Below, in pieces: positions 32,441 through 41,250 of a stretch of DNA of 64,000 nt; the stretch's first letter is position 1, and every line of letters starts with the position of its first letter. Position numbers and translations under genes: made by a program. The stretch covers positions 124,001 to 188,000 of the forward strand of contig NZ_JBNCMT010000001.1 of the NCBI RefSeq assembly GCF_049846925.1, in the 5' to 3' direction. A model generated the notes under the pieces. The model was not told where the DNA came from and made no database searches. It saw only the letters and a program-made list of their open reading frames with translations. The stretch comes from Brevibacillus_H sp049846925 (lineage in GTDB: Bacteria > Bacillota > Bacilli > Brevibacillales > Brevibacillaceae).

Positions 32441-33718
32441 TCAAACGGTGGTTCGATAGGGTTGTTGTGTATCATTGCGATAGCGGGAAACTGACTTTTT
32501 TTCCCGGGAAAGCAAACCCCAGGCGATGCGAATATCACGTTGATGATCCCAGGTCTCGGTATTTTGAATGGTCTGGTAAAAGGCATCCAATTCAATTTGC
32601 AAATCCTTATACATCGCCAGTGATTTCAGCTCTTGCCACAGCTTCGGTATCAATGGACGCAGCTTGCTTTTATCACCTTGATAGTACGCTCTTTGCATGT
32701 GGATGTCTTGCAGGGGATGTTGTGTCAGTTGATTGTAAGTAGATGCGATCAATTTGGCCAAAGCAAGCACTCCTTGGGTAATCTCGGGTGACACCAACCA
32801 ACTGGGCAGAGTCCGGTATTCAAATCCGCCATATGGCTGTTCTCGAAAATCGCCGAGAAACCCGTACCTTGGCCTGCGTTTTTTACAGCCTTCGTCTTCG
32901 ATACAGGTCAAGGGTAACGCTAGATAGGAATCCAGCTTATGCAGCAAGTCGAACGACAAAGGGACACCGCTGAAATGGATGTGCCCCCCAATCGGGTACC
33001 CCCAAAAAGGCATCCCACCCGCAATCCATTCCAAGTTTGCAGGAATTTTCTTATAGCCCTTTCTCATAGCCTGTAATAAATGACGAAATACCTCCCGTGG
33101 ATTGGGAGAAGGGTCAGGTCGCAACTCGACAAGCGGATGTTGGGATTGCAGTCCTTCCCCACGCAGTCGTGCTGCATCGTGTCCGATTACTCCTTGCTTG
33201 TCGAGATACCTGGAGGCGATACCCATTTGGAGATTGGCATCACGCAAGGCAAACTCGGGATCTGCACCCAGCATGACCTGATGCGGGTGTGATGATGCTT
33301 GTTCCCGCTGCATATCCAGGGAACCTTTCTTCCAGGCTACTTTACTCTTGTCATTGATTTCCTGAGAGACTTCAAGCACGCTCATTCTGGTCTGGGAATG
33401 AACGCCAATGGCTACTACACCAAAATCAAAACCAAGTGCATATATACTGCGGATTGCCAGTGTGACAACCCGCTTTAATTCCAGATCTTCCGGTATATAT
33501 TCAATTGCCTCAAAAGATGGCTGATCTTGCTGAGTAACTGTCTGGTTGAGCCAAACTCCATTGCCATCCATTCGTTCGATCCCGAGAACCTTATATTGAT
33601 CCAAAAATACCAGATATCTGCGAATAAATGGCTCACTCTGTATCGCTTCACCTGCTCTATTGCGGGTAGGCATTATACTGGCAGGAATTCCGTGTAACCT
33701 GAGAACGGCATTATGCAT
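32441..33718 (-). CDS. Putative amidoligase (COOH-NH2 ligase type 2 family)
   Basis: This protein has 425 residues. The C-terminal part (about 150-400) fits the phage phiEco32-like COOH-NH2 ligase family, related in fold to glutamine synthetase: it opens HQVMLGADPEFALRD, contains LVELRPDPSPNPREVFRHLL and GYPIGGHIHFSG, the Glu/His metal-ATP pattern, and later FEYRTLPSWLVSP. The N-terminal 140 residues resemble the end of an ATP-grasp fold. Such enzymes are predicted to form peptide bonds in cell-surface or spore polymers; no substrate is known. I chose ATG 33718 with a GGGGGGAG site. Its long leader (33719-33980) holds strong palindromes and a repeated element. It precedes mutS but is probably unrelated in function. 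Confidence 0.7.
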   Translation of the reverse strand: MHNAVLRLHGIPASIMPTRNRAGEAIQSEPFIRRYLVFLDQYKVLGIERMDGNGVWLNQTVTQQDQPSFEAIEYIPEDLELKRVVTLAIRSIYALGFDFGVVAIGVHSQTRMSVLEVSQEINDKSKVAWKKGSLDMQREQASSHPHQVMLGADPEFALRDANLQMGIASRYLDKQGVIGHDAARLRGEGLQSQHPLVELRPDPSPNPREVFRHLLQAMRKGYKKIPANLEWIAGGMPFWGYPIGGHIHFSGVPLSFDLLHKLDSYLALPLTCIEDEGCKKRRPRYGFLGDFREQPYGGFEYRTLPSWLVSPEITQGVLALAKLIASTYNQLTQHPLQDIHMQRAYYQGDKSKLRPLIPKLWQELKSLAMYKDLQIELDAFYQTIQNTETWDHQRDIRIAWGLLSREKKSVSRYRNDTQQPYRTTV

Positions 33719-33780
33719 ATCGCAAACACTCCCCCCATTTCCCACTACCTATGGTATGCCATGGGCAAATATAGGGTACC

Positions 33781-33945
33781 AAAACGGTCATGACCGTTTT
33801 CCCCTCTCATCCCCTCTCATCGGGGGACTGAAACGTCGGGGGACCAAAACGTGTTGCCCGCAAGCGGTCACATCCACTTTTATAACAAGGTGCCTCAGCG
33901 TAACATCTGGCATTTACTTCGGTAAAAACGTCGAGACGTTTTTCA
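33781..33945 (-). repeat. Three-hairpin leader element, copy A
   Basis: Reading the minus strand: hairpin I AAAAACGTC-TC-GACGTTTTT (complement of about 33923-33942), hairpin II CCGC-TT-GCGG inside TGACCGCTTGCGGGCA (about 33857-33872), and hairpin III, a perfect 20-base palindrome around GGTCATGACC at 33781-33800. Hairpin III ends 63 bases before the amidoligase start. The direct repeats CCCCTCTCAT (twice) and CGGGGGAC (twice) lie at 33801-33843. The same three blocks in the same order and orientation occur at 55264-55345. Confidence 0.55.
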
Positions 33946-33957
33946 CAGAAAAGAAAA

Positions 33958-33982
33958 AAGAGAGGAAACTGCATCCTCTCTT
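33958..33982 (-). terminator. Terminator of cotE
   Basis: AAGAGAGGA (33958-33966) pairs with TCCTCTCTT (33974-33982), overlapping the cotE stop; on the minus strand TTTTTCTTTTCTG follows. Confidence 0.85.
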
Positions 33983-34535
33983 AATCCAAGTCGTCTAGCA
34001 AGTCATCATAGTCTTCGTCAAATTCGCTGTTGCTATCGTTAAAGTCTCCGTTGTAGTCGAAGTCTTTATCATCGCAACTGTTGCAAACGACCACGCATAC
34101 CTTGGTTTCGCCAACTACCTCAACCGCAAACTCTTTTTCCACCCGAACAACAACATTGCCACCAGAAATCTCGGCTTTAATGCATTTTGGTTGTTCTACT
34201 GCTGTTGCAAGAATCTCTAATTCGCCTCGGCAATTGTGGTCAAAGTAGGAAAGAGGGACTTTCTCGCAATAGGAGACGCATTCTTTCTTTACTTCTGTTT
34301 GCGTGTTGTCCGCGAAAGAATACCACAGGTTCACATCATACTTACCTGAGATTTCAACCGCTTCTCCGACTTTCTCTGCTTGGAAACTGTTGTTAATAAT
34401 CCAGCAACCCAGGATCGTCGAAGGAGTGTGTGATGGCGTGATGGTATGTGTTGTCTGCGAGAATTTATGTCCCTTGCCAACTACAGCTTTCGCAATAAGC
34501 AACCGGCACTGCAGATCTTTATCTGTACCCGACAT
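33981..34535 (-). CDS. cotE: Outer spore coat morphogenetic protein CotE
   Basis: CotE organises assembly of the outer spore coat around the forespore. This copy has 184 residues, near the usual 181. Recognisable stretches are LLIAKAVVGKGHKFSQTTHT (about 11-30), STILGCWIINNSFQAEKVGE, YDVNLWYSFADNTQTEVKKE and a highly acidic Asp/Glu tail after residue 155. It has more cysteines than the B. subtilis protein (for example VCVVVCNSCDD), which could allow disulfide cross-linking. ATG 34535 has GGAGGTAAC upstream. It follows ricA and precedes mutS with an amidoligase gene between. Confidence 0.92.
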   Translation of the reverse strand: MSGTDKDLQCRLLIAKAVVGKGHKFSQTTHTITPSHTPSTILGCWIINNSFQAEKVGEAVEISGKYDVNLWYSFADNTQTEVKKECVSYCEKVPLSYFDHNCRGELEILATAVEQPKCIKAEISGGNVVVRVEKEFAVEVVGETKVCVVVCNSCDDKDFDYNGDFNDSNSEFDEDYDDLLDDLD

Positions 34536-34619
34536 TTCGTTACCTCCTCCATACAACGTTTCTGTACATTTGTATGCAGGGTATTCGTCTAGGGTGCAAG
34601 ATTCGATCGAGATATTATC

Positions 34620-35069
34620 CTAGGAGCATCCGCACTCGCCGTGGTGATGATGTTTTTCTGGTCCGCCGCCCGTCTCACCTTTCAGTGGATCTCCGCCTGT
34701 ATCAATGATGATCCGCTCAGAAACAGTGTTGACCACAACATTGGTAACCATTTGGAGCAGATCATTTACATCCATTTGAGACTGTTTGAACTCAGCCACG
34801 ATCGGAATGTTATCCAACTCTTCTTGAAGTTGGTTGTACTCTTCTTCGAGCTTGGTTACTACTTCTGGTTTATTCATGGATTCGAACATCACGATTTGCT
34901 TTTGTTTTTGTTTCACTTCATGAATCAGGTCTTGCACGCGTTCATTGTGCTTGATCTGGTTTTCTGCTCGTTTGTAGAAATCTACCTCTTTGGACTTGGA
35001 AATCATCATCGCAATCTCTCTTGCTTTTTCAAGAATTTCCTTATCTGTAATGAATGTGGATTCTGCCAT
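34620..35069 (-). CDS. ricA: RicA (YmcA), RNase Y specificity / biofilm regulator
   Basis: RicA belongs to the YmcA/YlbF family. With RicF (YlbF) and RicT (YaaT) it forms the Y-complex that carries iron-sulfur clusters, guides RNase Y mRNA processing, and influences Spo0A phosphorylation, biofilm and competence in B. subtilis. The protein has 149 residues: an all-helical body (ILEKAREIAMMISKSKEVDF, KLEEEYNQLQEELDNIP) and a C-terminal HHHHGECGCS tail, whose Cys residues fit a cluster ligand role. Its ribosome site AGAGGTG lies in the last codons of miaB, three bases before the gene, so the two are co-expressed. Confidence 0.9.
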   Translation of the reverse strand: MAESTFITDKEILEKAREIAMMISKSKEVDFYKRAENQIKHNERVQDLIHEVKQKQKQIVMFESMNKPEVVTKLEEEYNQLQEELDNIPIVAEFKQSQMDVNDLLQMVTNVVVNTVSERIIIDTGGDPLKGETGGGPEKHHHHGECGCS

Positions 35070-35072
35070 TTT

Positions 35073-36605
35073 TTACACCTCTACTTTGGTTACAACCTCA
35101 CCGTGCAATGTCCATGTTTTCGCATCTATAATTCGCACATTCACAATTTGTCCGATAAGAGATTTATCTCCGGCAAAGTGGACGAGCTTATTGGTGCGAG
35201 TACGCCCGGACATGACTTCGGGGTTGTTTTTGCTTTCGCCTTCTACTAATACTTCCATTGTTTCTCCGAGCAGCTTCAGATTTTTCTCCAAGCTGATCTT
35301 GTTTTGAACGTCCATCAGACGATGCAATCGATTCTTCTTCACGTCTTCAGGAACGGTATCTTCCATGCCAGCCGCTGGTGTCCCTTCACGAGCCGAGTAG
35401 ATGAAGGTATAGGCAAAATCATAGCCTACTTCTTCTACAAGCGAGATCGTTTCCTGGAACTGTTCCTCTGTTTCACCAGGGAAACCAACGATAATGTCTG
35501 TGCTCAGGCTGACATCAGGAATGGCTGCCTTGATCTTGCGAACCAACTCAAGGTAATGTTCACGTGAATATTTGCGAGCCATTGATTTGAGTACATCTGT
35601 GCTGCCTGATTGCACCGGAAGATGAATATATTCAACCAGGTTGCCACGTTTCGCCAGAACTTCGATCAAATGATCATCAAAATCCCGAGGGTGGCTCGTG
35701 GTAAAACGAATACGAGGAATATCAATTTTACGGATTTCGTCAAGCAAATCACCGAATCCGTACTCCATGTCTTCGAAGTCTTTACCATAGGCGTTGACAT
35801 TTTGGCCAAGCAGCATAATTTCCTTATACCCTTGGCGAGCCAGGTCACGCACTTCAGCAATCACGTCTTCTGGACGACGACTGCGTTCTTTCCCACGGGT
35901 GTATGGCACGATGCAATATGTACAAAACTTGTCGCAACCGTACATGATATTTACCCATGCTTTGATATTGCCTTCACGGATTTTCGGCATGTTCTCGATG
36001 ATGTCGCCTTCCTTGGACCAAACCTCAATCACCATCTCCTTGGAGTACATCGCATCTCGCAGCAAGACTGGCAAACGATGAATGTTGTGTGTTCCAAAGA
36101 TCAGATCCACCTGCTGGAAGCTCTTGAGAATCCGGTTAACGACCCCTTCTTCTTGCGACATACAGCCGCAGACACCCAGGATGAGATTCGGATTATTCCG
36201 TTTCCGGCGCTTCATGTGTCCCAACTCACCGAATACCTTGTCTTCGGCATTTTCACGAACGGCACAAGTATTGAAGAGAACGACATCTGCTTCATCCTCA
36301 TCATCCGTTGGCTCATAGCCTAGTTGCATCAGAATACCAGCAATCGTTTCACTATCGTGCTCGTTCATCTGGCATCCATAGGTTCTCAGCGTGAATTTCA
36401 GATCCTTACCCTCTGTAATCTGGCGAACTTCCTGAACCGCTTGTTCGATTACCGGGTCATCGGAAAAGCTGACAACCATAATCTCTTCCTTACCGCGTTT
36501 TTTCGCTTCTTTCAAGCTTGGCGGCTGAAAGTACTTGCTGAAATCTTTTTCTTCTGGAGCAGGGGTACAGGATTTTAAGTCCGTTCCCTCGTTCTTTTCT
36601 GCCAT
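35073..36605 (-). CDS. miaB: tRNA-2-methylthio-N6-dimethylallyladenosine synthase MiaB
   Basis: MiaB is a radical-SAM methylthiotransferase that converts i6A37 made by MiaA to ms2i6A37. It has 510 residues, with an N-terminal extension of about 65 residues usual in Bacillales. The UPF0004 cluster cysteines are in YGCQMNEHDSE (about 76), FNTCAVREN (about 112) and GVCGCMSQEEG (about 146). The radical-SAM motif is YGCDKFCTYCIVPYTRGKE (about 220), and a TRAM domain (about 445-508) includes GRTRTNKLVHF. Good GAGGTG site at the ATG. Confidence 0.97.
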   Translation of the reverse strand: MAEKNEGTDLKSCTPAPEEKDFSKYFQPPSLKEAKKRGKEEIMVVSFSDDPVIEQAVQEVRQITEGKDLKFTLRTYGCQMNEHDSETIAGILMQLGYEPTDDEDEADVVLFNTCAVRENAEDKVFGELGHMKRRKRNNPNLILGVCGCMSQEEGVVNRILKSFQQVDLIFGTHNIHRLPVLLRDAMYSKEMVIEVWSKEGDIIENMPKIREGNIKAWVNIMYGCDKFCTYCIVPYTRGKERSRRPEDVIAEVRDLARQGYKEIMLLGQNVNAYGKDFEDMEYGFGDLLDEIRKIDIPRIRFTTSHPRDFDDHLIEVLAKRGNLVEYIHLPVQSGSTDVLKSMARKYSREHYLELVRKIKAAIPDVSLSTDIIVGFPGETEEQFQETISLVEEVGYDFAYTFIYSAREGTPAAGMEDTVPEDVKKNRLHRLMDVQNKISLEKNLKLLGETMEVLVEGESKNNPEVMSGRTRTNKLVHFAGDKSLIGQIVNVRIIDAKTWTLHGEVVTKVEV

Positions 36606-36718
36606 TATCTCACCTCAACATCATATTCCATGACAAATATTCGTTGCTACATCAAAGTATTATAGCATAGTCAAATGCCTGAAATGAAATAAAATGAAGG
36701 AGGTTTATTACAATTTGT

Positions 36719-38260
36719 TTAATCAGATTCAACTTTAATACTAACCAGACAAATATCATCCTGGTGATTGGAGGTTACGAATGCAGAAATTACTTTTTTC
36801 AACAAAGCCTCATTCGAGCCATTCAGATGATCCATGATCTCTTTTTGCAAATGCTTCAACGCCACCTCGTAGTTTTGGCTGATTGCATCGATCAAACCAT
36901 CTGTCAGCAGGATGATTCGTGAAGAACCCTCGAGGGGAATGTGGTACTTCATCACGGGAACATCGCTAAACAGGCCAATCGGTACCCCTCCCTGATCCAA
37001 CGGCAGTACGGTTTGATCATTTTTCAGCAAAAGCCCAGCAGGATGTCCCGCATTAGCGTAGGAGAGCATCTTTTGCTTTGTATCAACCAGGACATAGATC
37101 GCCGTAAGGAACTGATCGCCGATTAAATCACTGGAGTGGTACAATGCCCGCATATGGCGGTTCAGCTCTTTCATGACAAGAACCGGATCAATCAGTCGTG
37201 TAATGAGTCCTTGCAGCAGCGAACGGATGGACATACTGATCAGAGAGGCAGCAACACCGTGACCCACCACGTCCAACACAATGACACCATATCGGTATTC
37301 ATCAATTTCATACCATGCATACATATCCCCACCCAATTCTTCCGAAGGGATGTACAAGGCGTCAATTTCGACTCGCTCATTTTTCACCGGGGAACTAAGT
37401 ACGCTTTTTTGTACCTGTTTAGCTAGCTGTAAATCATAATGCAATTTTTCCTCCACCTGTTTCCGATTGGTAATGTCAGTAAACACGGAGGCATAAAACA
37501 TATCTTTACCCTTCTCGCTGCGAATCGCACGAATGGTCGCCCACTCGACGAAAATCTCTCCATTTTTCCGTTTGTTCCAAATCTCCCCTTCCCACTTGCC
37601 CGTTTCTTTCAACGATTGCCAGAGTGATTTGAAGAAGGCCTTGTCGTGGATTTCGGATTTCAGCATTCTTGGATTTTGTCCGATTACCTCTTCCTTGCTA
37701 TAGCCCGTAATGGAACAAAATGCCGGGTTCACCATCAGGATTCTCCCGTCAGGATCCGTAATGACGATGCCTTCCAGTGCGTTCTCGAACACTTTCTCCT
37801 TTAACAAATACTGATCTTCAATCGATTTTCGCTCTGTGCTGTTGTAAAAATGGACGAGTATGCCTAGCGAGTTGCCTTCATGGTCTTTTAGCAATTTCCC
37901 TTTGGCTTCCATCCATATATAGAAGCCACGGGCATCAAGGTAGCGGCACTCTGCTTTTCGAGTGGGAATATCCATTTTGAGCATGGAAAAACGAAACATC
38001 GTAGCATCAATATCTTCGGGATGAATTCTCGAATAAAAGGCTTGTCCGACCAGTTGATTGGCGGATAATCCCGTCATACGCTTGCATACCGGATTCACCG
38101 CCTGGATGATTCCGTCCAAATCCATTACCAGACACCCTTCATAGGAGCAGGTGAGTAAAAGCCCCAGTAATGATTCATTTCCATCCATCTGCTCAAATGT
38201 CTTTTGGATGATCGACAGTTTTTTCAGTTCCTCACTCAATGTCCGATTTTCTTGACTCAT
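36719..38260 (-). CDS. PAS-PAS sensor PP2C-type protein phosphatase
   Basis: This protein has 513 residues. Two PAS domains lie at about 25-140 (MDLDGIIQAVNPVCKRMTGL) and 150-265 (ITDPDGRILMVNPAFCSITG). A SpoIIE/RsbU-type PP2C phosphatase domain (about 290-510) carries the metal Asp residues in EELGGDMYAWYEID and VLDVVGHGVAASL. The build matches RsbP-like energy or redox sensors that dephosphorylate an anti-anti-sigma factor, but no such partner is in this window. It has no membrane segment. Which PAS ligand it senses cannot be read from the sequence; no haem or flavin-binding motif is evident. Confidence 0.88.
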   Translation of the reverse strand: MSQENRTLSEELKKLSIIQKTFEQMDGNESLLGLLLTCSYEGCLVMDLDGIIQAVNPVCKRMTGLSANQLVGQAFYSRIHPEDIDATMFRFSMLKMDIPTRKAECRYLDARGFYIWMEAKGKLLKDHEGNSLGILVHFYNSTERKSIEDQYLLKEKVFENALEGIVITDPDGRILMVNPAFCSITGYSKEEVIGQNPRMLKSEIHDKAFFKSLWQSLKETGKWEGEIWNKRKNGEIFVEWATIRAIRSEKGKDMFYASVFTDITNRKQVEEKLHYDLQLAKQVQKSVLSSPVKNERVEIDALYIPSEELGGDMYAWYEIDEYRYGVIVLDVVGHGVAASLISMSIRSLLQGLITRLIDPVLVMKELNRHMRALYHSSDLIGDQFLTAIYVLVDTKQKMLSYANAGHPAGLLLKNDQTVLPLDQGGVPIGLFSDVPVMKYHIPLEGSSRIILLTDGLIDAISQNYEVALKHLQKEIMDHLNGSNEALLKKVISAFVTSNHQDDICLVSIKVESD

Positions 38261-38382
38261 CTTTCCCCACTACTCCGCTTGGCAGATTCTTCATCTTATC
38301 ATCATAATTTTCATTGGATACCGATACAACCAATCTCTAAGAAAGTTCATAAAAAATCTTTTTACTTTTAAAAAACTTACTT

Positions 38383-39117
38383 TCAGAATGAACCGTATTG
38401 AGTGGCTTGCATTCGGATGTAATGTTCAAGACCAATTAACGAATGGATTCCTCTTTCATCCAAAATCTGCAATAGTTCAGTAAACAATTCTGCTGTCATG
38501 ATCGCATCATCCAGGGCATGGTGGCGCCTGCGAAGAGAGATATCGAAAGTAGCCAGGAGTGTATCGAGGTTATGGGAAGGCAAGGTAGAGAACATATGAT
38601 AGGTGAGAGTAAACGTGTCTATTGCTTGATTCTTGATCTTTTCTTTGCAGCACAGGGTAAGATGCCGATTCAAAAAATGCAAATCAAATTCCAGGTTATG
38701 GGCCACGATGCAAGCCGGTCCTGTGAACTGTAAAAAATCACGAATGACTTCCATTGCCTTGGGGGCACCTGCGATGTCAGTTTCCGTAATCTGCAGCAGT
38801 TCCTGGATTTCTGGAGGAATTGAACGGTTGGGGTTAATCCATTCAAAGAACGTTTTGTCGCTCGCAACCTTCCCTTTCTCTACGACGACAGCTCCAATCG
38901 AGAGAAGCTCATCTCCCCCATAAGGATGAAATCCTGTGGTCTCAGTATCAAAAACGACAAAAGTTTTTTCCAACAATTTTTCATACGGATTATGTTTCAC
39001 GCTTTTATTGATGGAGAGCAGGCGGATCATTTCTTCAGCCAACTCCTGATCACATTGATACTTCTGTTGTTTGTTCAGGAAACGCTCGGTTACCCAGTTT
39101 GCGACAAAACGAATCAT
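38383..39117 (-). CDS. DnaQ-like 3'-5' exonuclease
   Basis: This 244-residue exonuclease of the DEDDh (DnaQ/PolC epsilon) family has ExoI FDTETTGFHPYGG (about 56), ExoII VAHNLEFDLHFLNRH (about 136) and ExoIII RRHHALDDAIMTAELF (about 200). The first 45 residues are an added helical segment. ATG 39117 overlaps the stop of the upstream DUF294 gene (ATGA), so the two are translationally coupled. This pairing of a cNMP/CBS/DUF294 protein with a small exonuclease recurs in many bacteria and hints that the exonuclease is part of a nucleotide-signalled pathway; its true substrate is unknown. Confidence 0.87.
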   Translation of the reverse strand: MIRFVANWVTERFLNKQQKYQCDQELAEEMIRLLSINKSVKHNPYEKLLEKTFVVFDTETTGFHPYGGDELLSIGAVVVEKGKVASDKTFFEWINPNRSIPPEIQELLQITETDIAGAPKAMEVIRDFLQFTGPACIVAHNLEFDLHFLNRHLTLCCKEKIKNQAIDTFTLTYHMFSTLPSHNLDTLLATFDISLRRRHHALDDAIMTAELFTELLQILDERGIHSLIGLEHYIRMQATQYGSF

Positions 39118-41033
39118 AGCCTCCCCCCTACCTGCAATCGATGTGCTACCAACTGTTGCAACCACTTGGCGGTAGACAGCGATTTTTTCAGACGAATGTA
39201 TTCCCGTTTGGACAGTGTTTTAATACAGACGTAATTGTTCGCTTCCTTTCCTTCTTGTATTTGTTTTAGATTCTGACGAATACGGAGGACCATCAGCGTA
39301 TTAAATGCTTCCTGTATATTGCTTGCGTCTTCTGCAGAAAACAATTGCCGCTGTGTTAGTGCGTGCAATCGTTCGATGGTGGAATTGGCGTGAATTCCCT
39401 CGCGCAAGGCAAAAATCCGCATGGCATTCACAATATGCATCACTCCGCCATGCTTGATATTGATTTCATCGTGATGGGCTTTATTGCGTTCTGTAAGAAT
39501 TCGACCAAACACCCCGAGCGGCACTTGATGCTCCTCATCATCTTCCGCCAGTCGATGCAAGAGGTAACGATCGTTCATACACAGGGAAATCAAATAGGTC
39601 CGAACTTCTTCAGCCAGGGCAAAAGAGCCATATGCGGGACGAAAGTCAAGGAAAATGGTAAAGTTTCGTAATTCATCCCCTTCCACAGATTCCAACCATT
39701 GATCAATTTCCCGCTTCCAGTCATTGACGGAATGACGCCAACGGGGATTGGTTGCCATGACATTGCCAGAACATCTAGGAAAACCGCATTGCTCCAATCC
39801 AGTAACAATTTTGTCAGCCAAACGAGCGAAATAGTCATTTGCCTGTTTCTTCCCATGCGGCTCCACATCTTGATAGATTATCGCATTATCCTGATCGGTG
39901 CTGAGCGTCTGCTCTCGTCTGCCCTCACTTCCCATTGTCAACCAGCAGTACTCTACCGGTGGATTCCCATACCCTTCGTTTCTCATGCTCTCTTCGCTGA
40001 TCGTGATCACTTTGCGAACCAGACGATCATTCAGTTCGGTTATCAAACTGCACATTTCGTGCGCTGCCGCATTTTCCTTTACCATTGAATCAAGAATTCG
40101 GTAGATCTGTTGTCGAGAATTTTGCAATCCCTCCACAGTCGTTTGGGATTCCACTTCATCGACAACAGAGAGGATGGTTCCTCCTTTGGCTTCCGTAAGG
40201 TTGCGCATGGTGATGATCCCTTCCAGCGAATGGGTGTGCGTGACAACAGGAATATGCTGTATTTTATGCTTTGCCATCATGACAATTGCTTCATAATAAT
40301 ATGCTTCTGGAGGAAGCGTCAGCAGGGTTGTACTCATGACATCTCTCGCATGATACGTGGTCAAGTTGGACGGATCAGATGCAACAATGCGAATGATATC
40401 TTCTCTTGTAACAATTCCTTTGACCTCGGCCCCGGAAGATAGAATGACTAGCGATGACACTCGTGACTCCATCATCTTGGACGCCAAGCTTGTCAATCGG
40501 TCGCCTTCCCAAGCTGTTATGACGGGAGAGCTCATGATTTCACCGATTTTTTTGCGGTAGGGGAAAGTATCGAAGCCAGTAGAATGGTAGGAGTGCTCTT
40601 GCTGAATTTCCTGATACAAGGTATCAAAGCGTTGGCTGATGATTCTCATTACTTTTTCTGCAAAAGGATAATTTACTCGCAGGAGCTGTTCAAACACGAC
40701 ATGAGGCATTCGCAAAACTATGGAGTCCATAACGGTTTGAATGGAAAACCTTGTTCTTCGATGAGAAATGGCTGACACTAACCCAATCAGATCATTCGGA
40801 TGGTAAAAAAGAACCGTAATTTCTTCTCCTTCGTCACTGATAAATGTGTTCTTGGCCATTCCTTCAACTAGAAGAAACAAATCAGAATCAATCATGCCTT
40901 CATGAATAAATACACTGCCTGCAGGTAATTCAATAATCTCCATCGCTTGCAACAGCATTGTTTTCTGCTCTTCTGTCAGCACTTGAAGGATTGGATGAGT
41001 CTCCCACTTTTTCCGAATTTCCAACGAGTCCAT
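39114..41033 (-). CDS. cNMP-binding / CBS / DUF294 nucleotidyltransferase-like protein
   Basis: This 639-residue signalling protein has, in order, a cyclic-nucleotide-binding-like domain (about 15-130, with GSVFIHEGMIDSDLFLLVEG), two CBS domains (about 165-290, IMSSPVITAWEGDRL and VMSTTLLTLPPEAYYYEAI), a DUF294 nucleotidyltransferase domain (about 320-460, with GSEGRREQTLSTDQDNAIIY) and the DUF294_C substrate-binding region (about 490-630). The family resembles GlnD-like transferases, but the modified target is unknown. ATG 41033 has AGGAGG seven bases upstream; an in-frame extension to 41165 lacks a site. Confidence 0.85.
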   Translation of the reverse strand: MDSLEIRKKWETHPILQVLTEEQKTMLLQAMEIIELPAGSVFIHEGMIDSDLFLLVEGMAKNTFISDEGEEITVLFYHPNDLIGLVSAISHRRTRFSIQTVMDSIVLRMPHVVFEQLLRVNYPFAEKVMRIISQRFDTLYQEIQQEHSYHSTGFDTFPYRKKIGEIMSSPVITAWEGDRLTSLASKMMESRVSSLVILSSGAEVKGIVTREDIIRIVASDPSNLTTYHARDVMSTTLLTLPPEAYYYEAIVMMAKHKIQHIPVVTHTHSLEGIITMRNLTEAKGGTILSVVDEVESQTTVEGLQNSRQQIYRILDSMVKENAAAHEMCSLITELNDRLVRKVITISEESMRNEGYGNPPVEYCWLTMGSEGRREQTLSTDQDNAIIYQDVEPHGKKQANDYFARLADKIVTGLEQCGFPRCSGNVMATNPRWRHSVNDWKREIDQWLESVEGDELRNFTIFLDFRPAYGSFALAEEVRTYLISLCMNDRYLLHRLAEDDEEHQVPLGVFGRILTERNKAHHDEINIKHGGVMHIVNAMRIFALREGIHANSTIERLHALTQRQLFSAEDASNIQEAFNTLMVLRIRQNLKQIQEGKEANNYVCIKTLSKREYIRLKKSLSTAKWLQQLVAHRLQVGGRL

Positions 41034-41250
41034 CGTAATTCCTCCTGCAATAACACCTTTTCCCACCATCGTACCAGAAGATTTTTCTGAATTATACGTA
41101 AAATCTTCAGATTTAATAAGTTGTTCAAAAAGGAGGACGTTTCGAATTGTTACATTCATCCGCACATTTTCCTAGTAATAGGCTTTAGTCCTTTCGCATG
41201 TCCATTGTACCGCATACATTAGCCAATAAGGATGAAAGGAGGATATCAAT

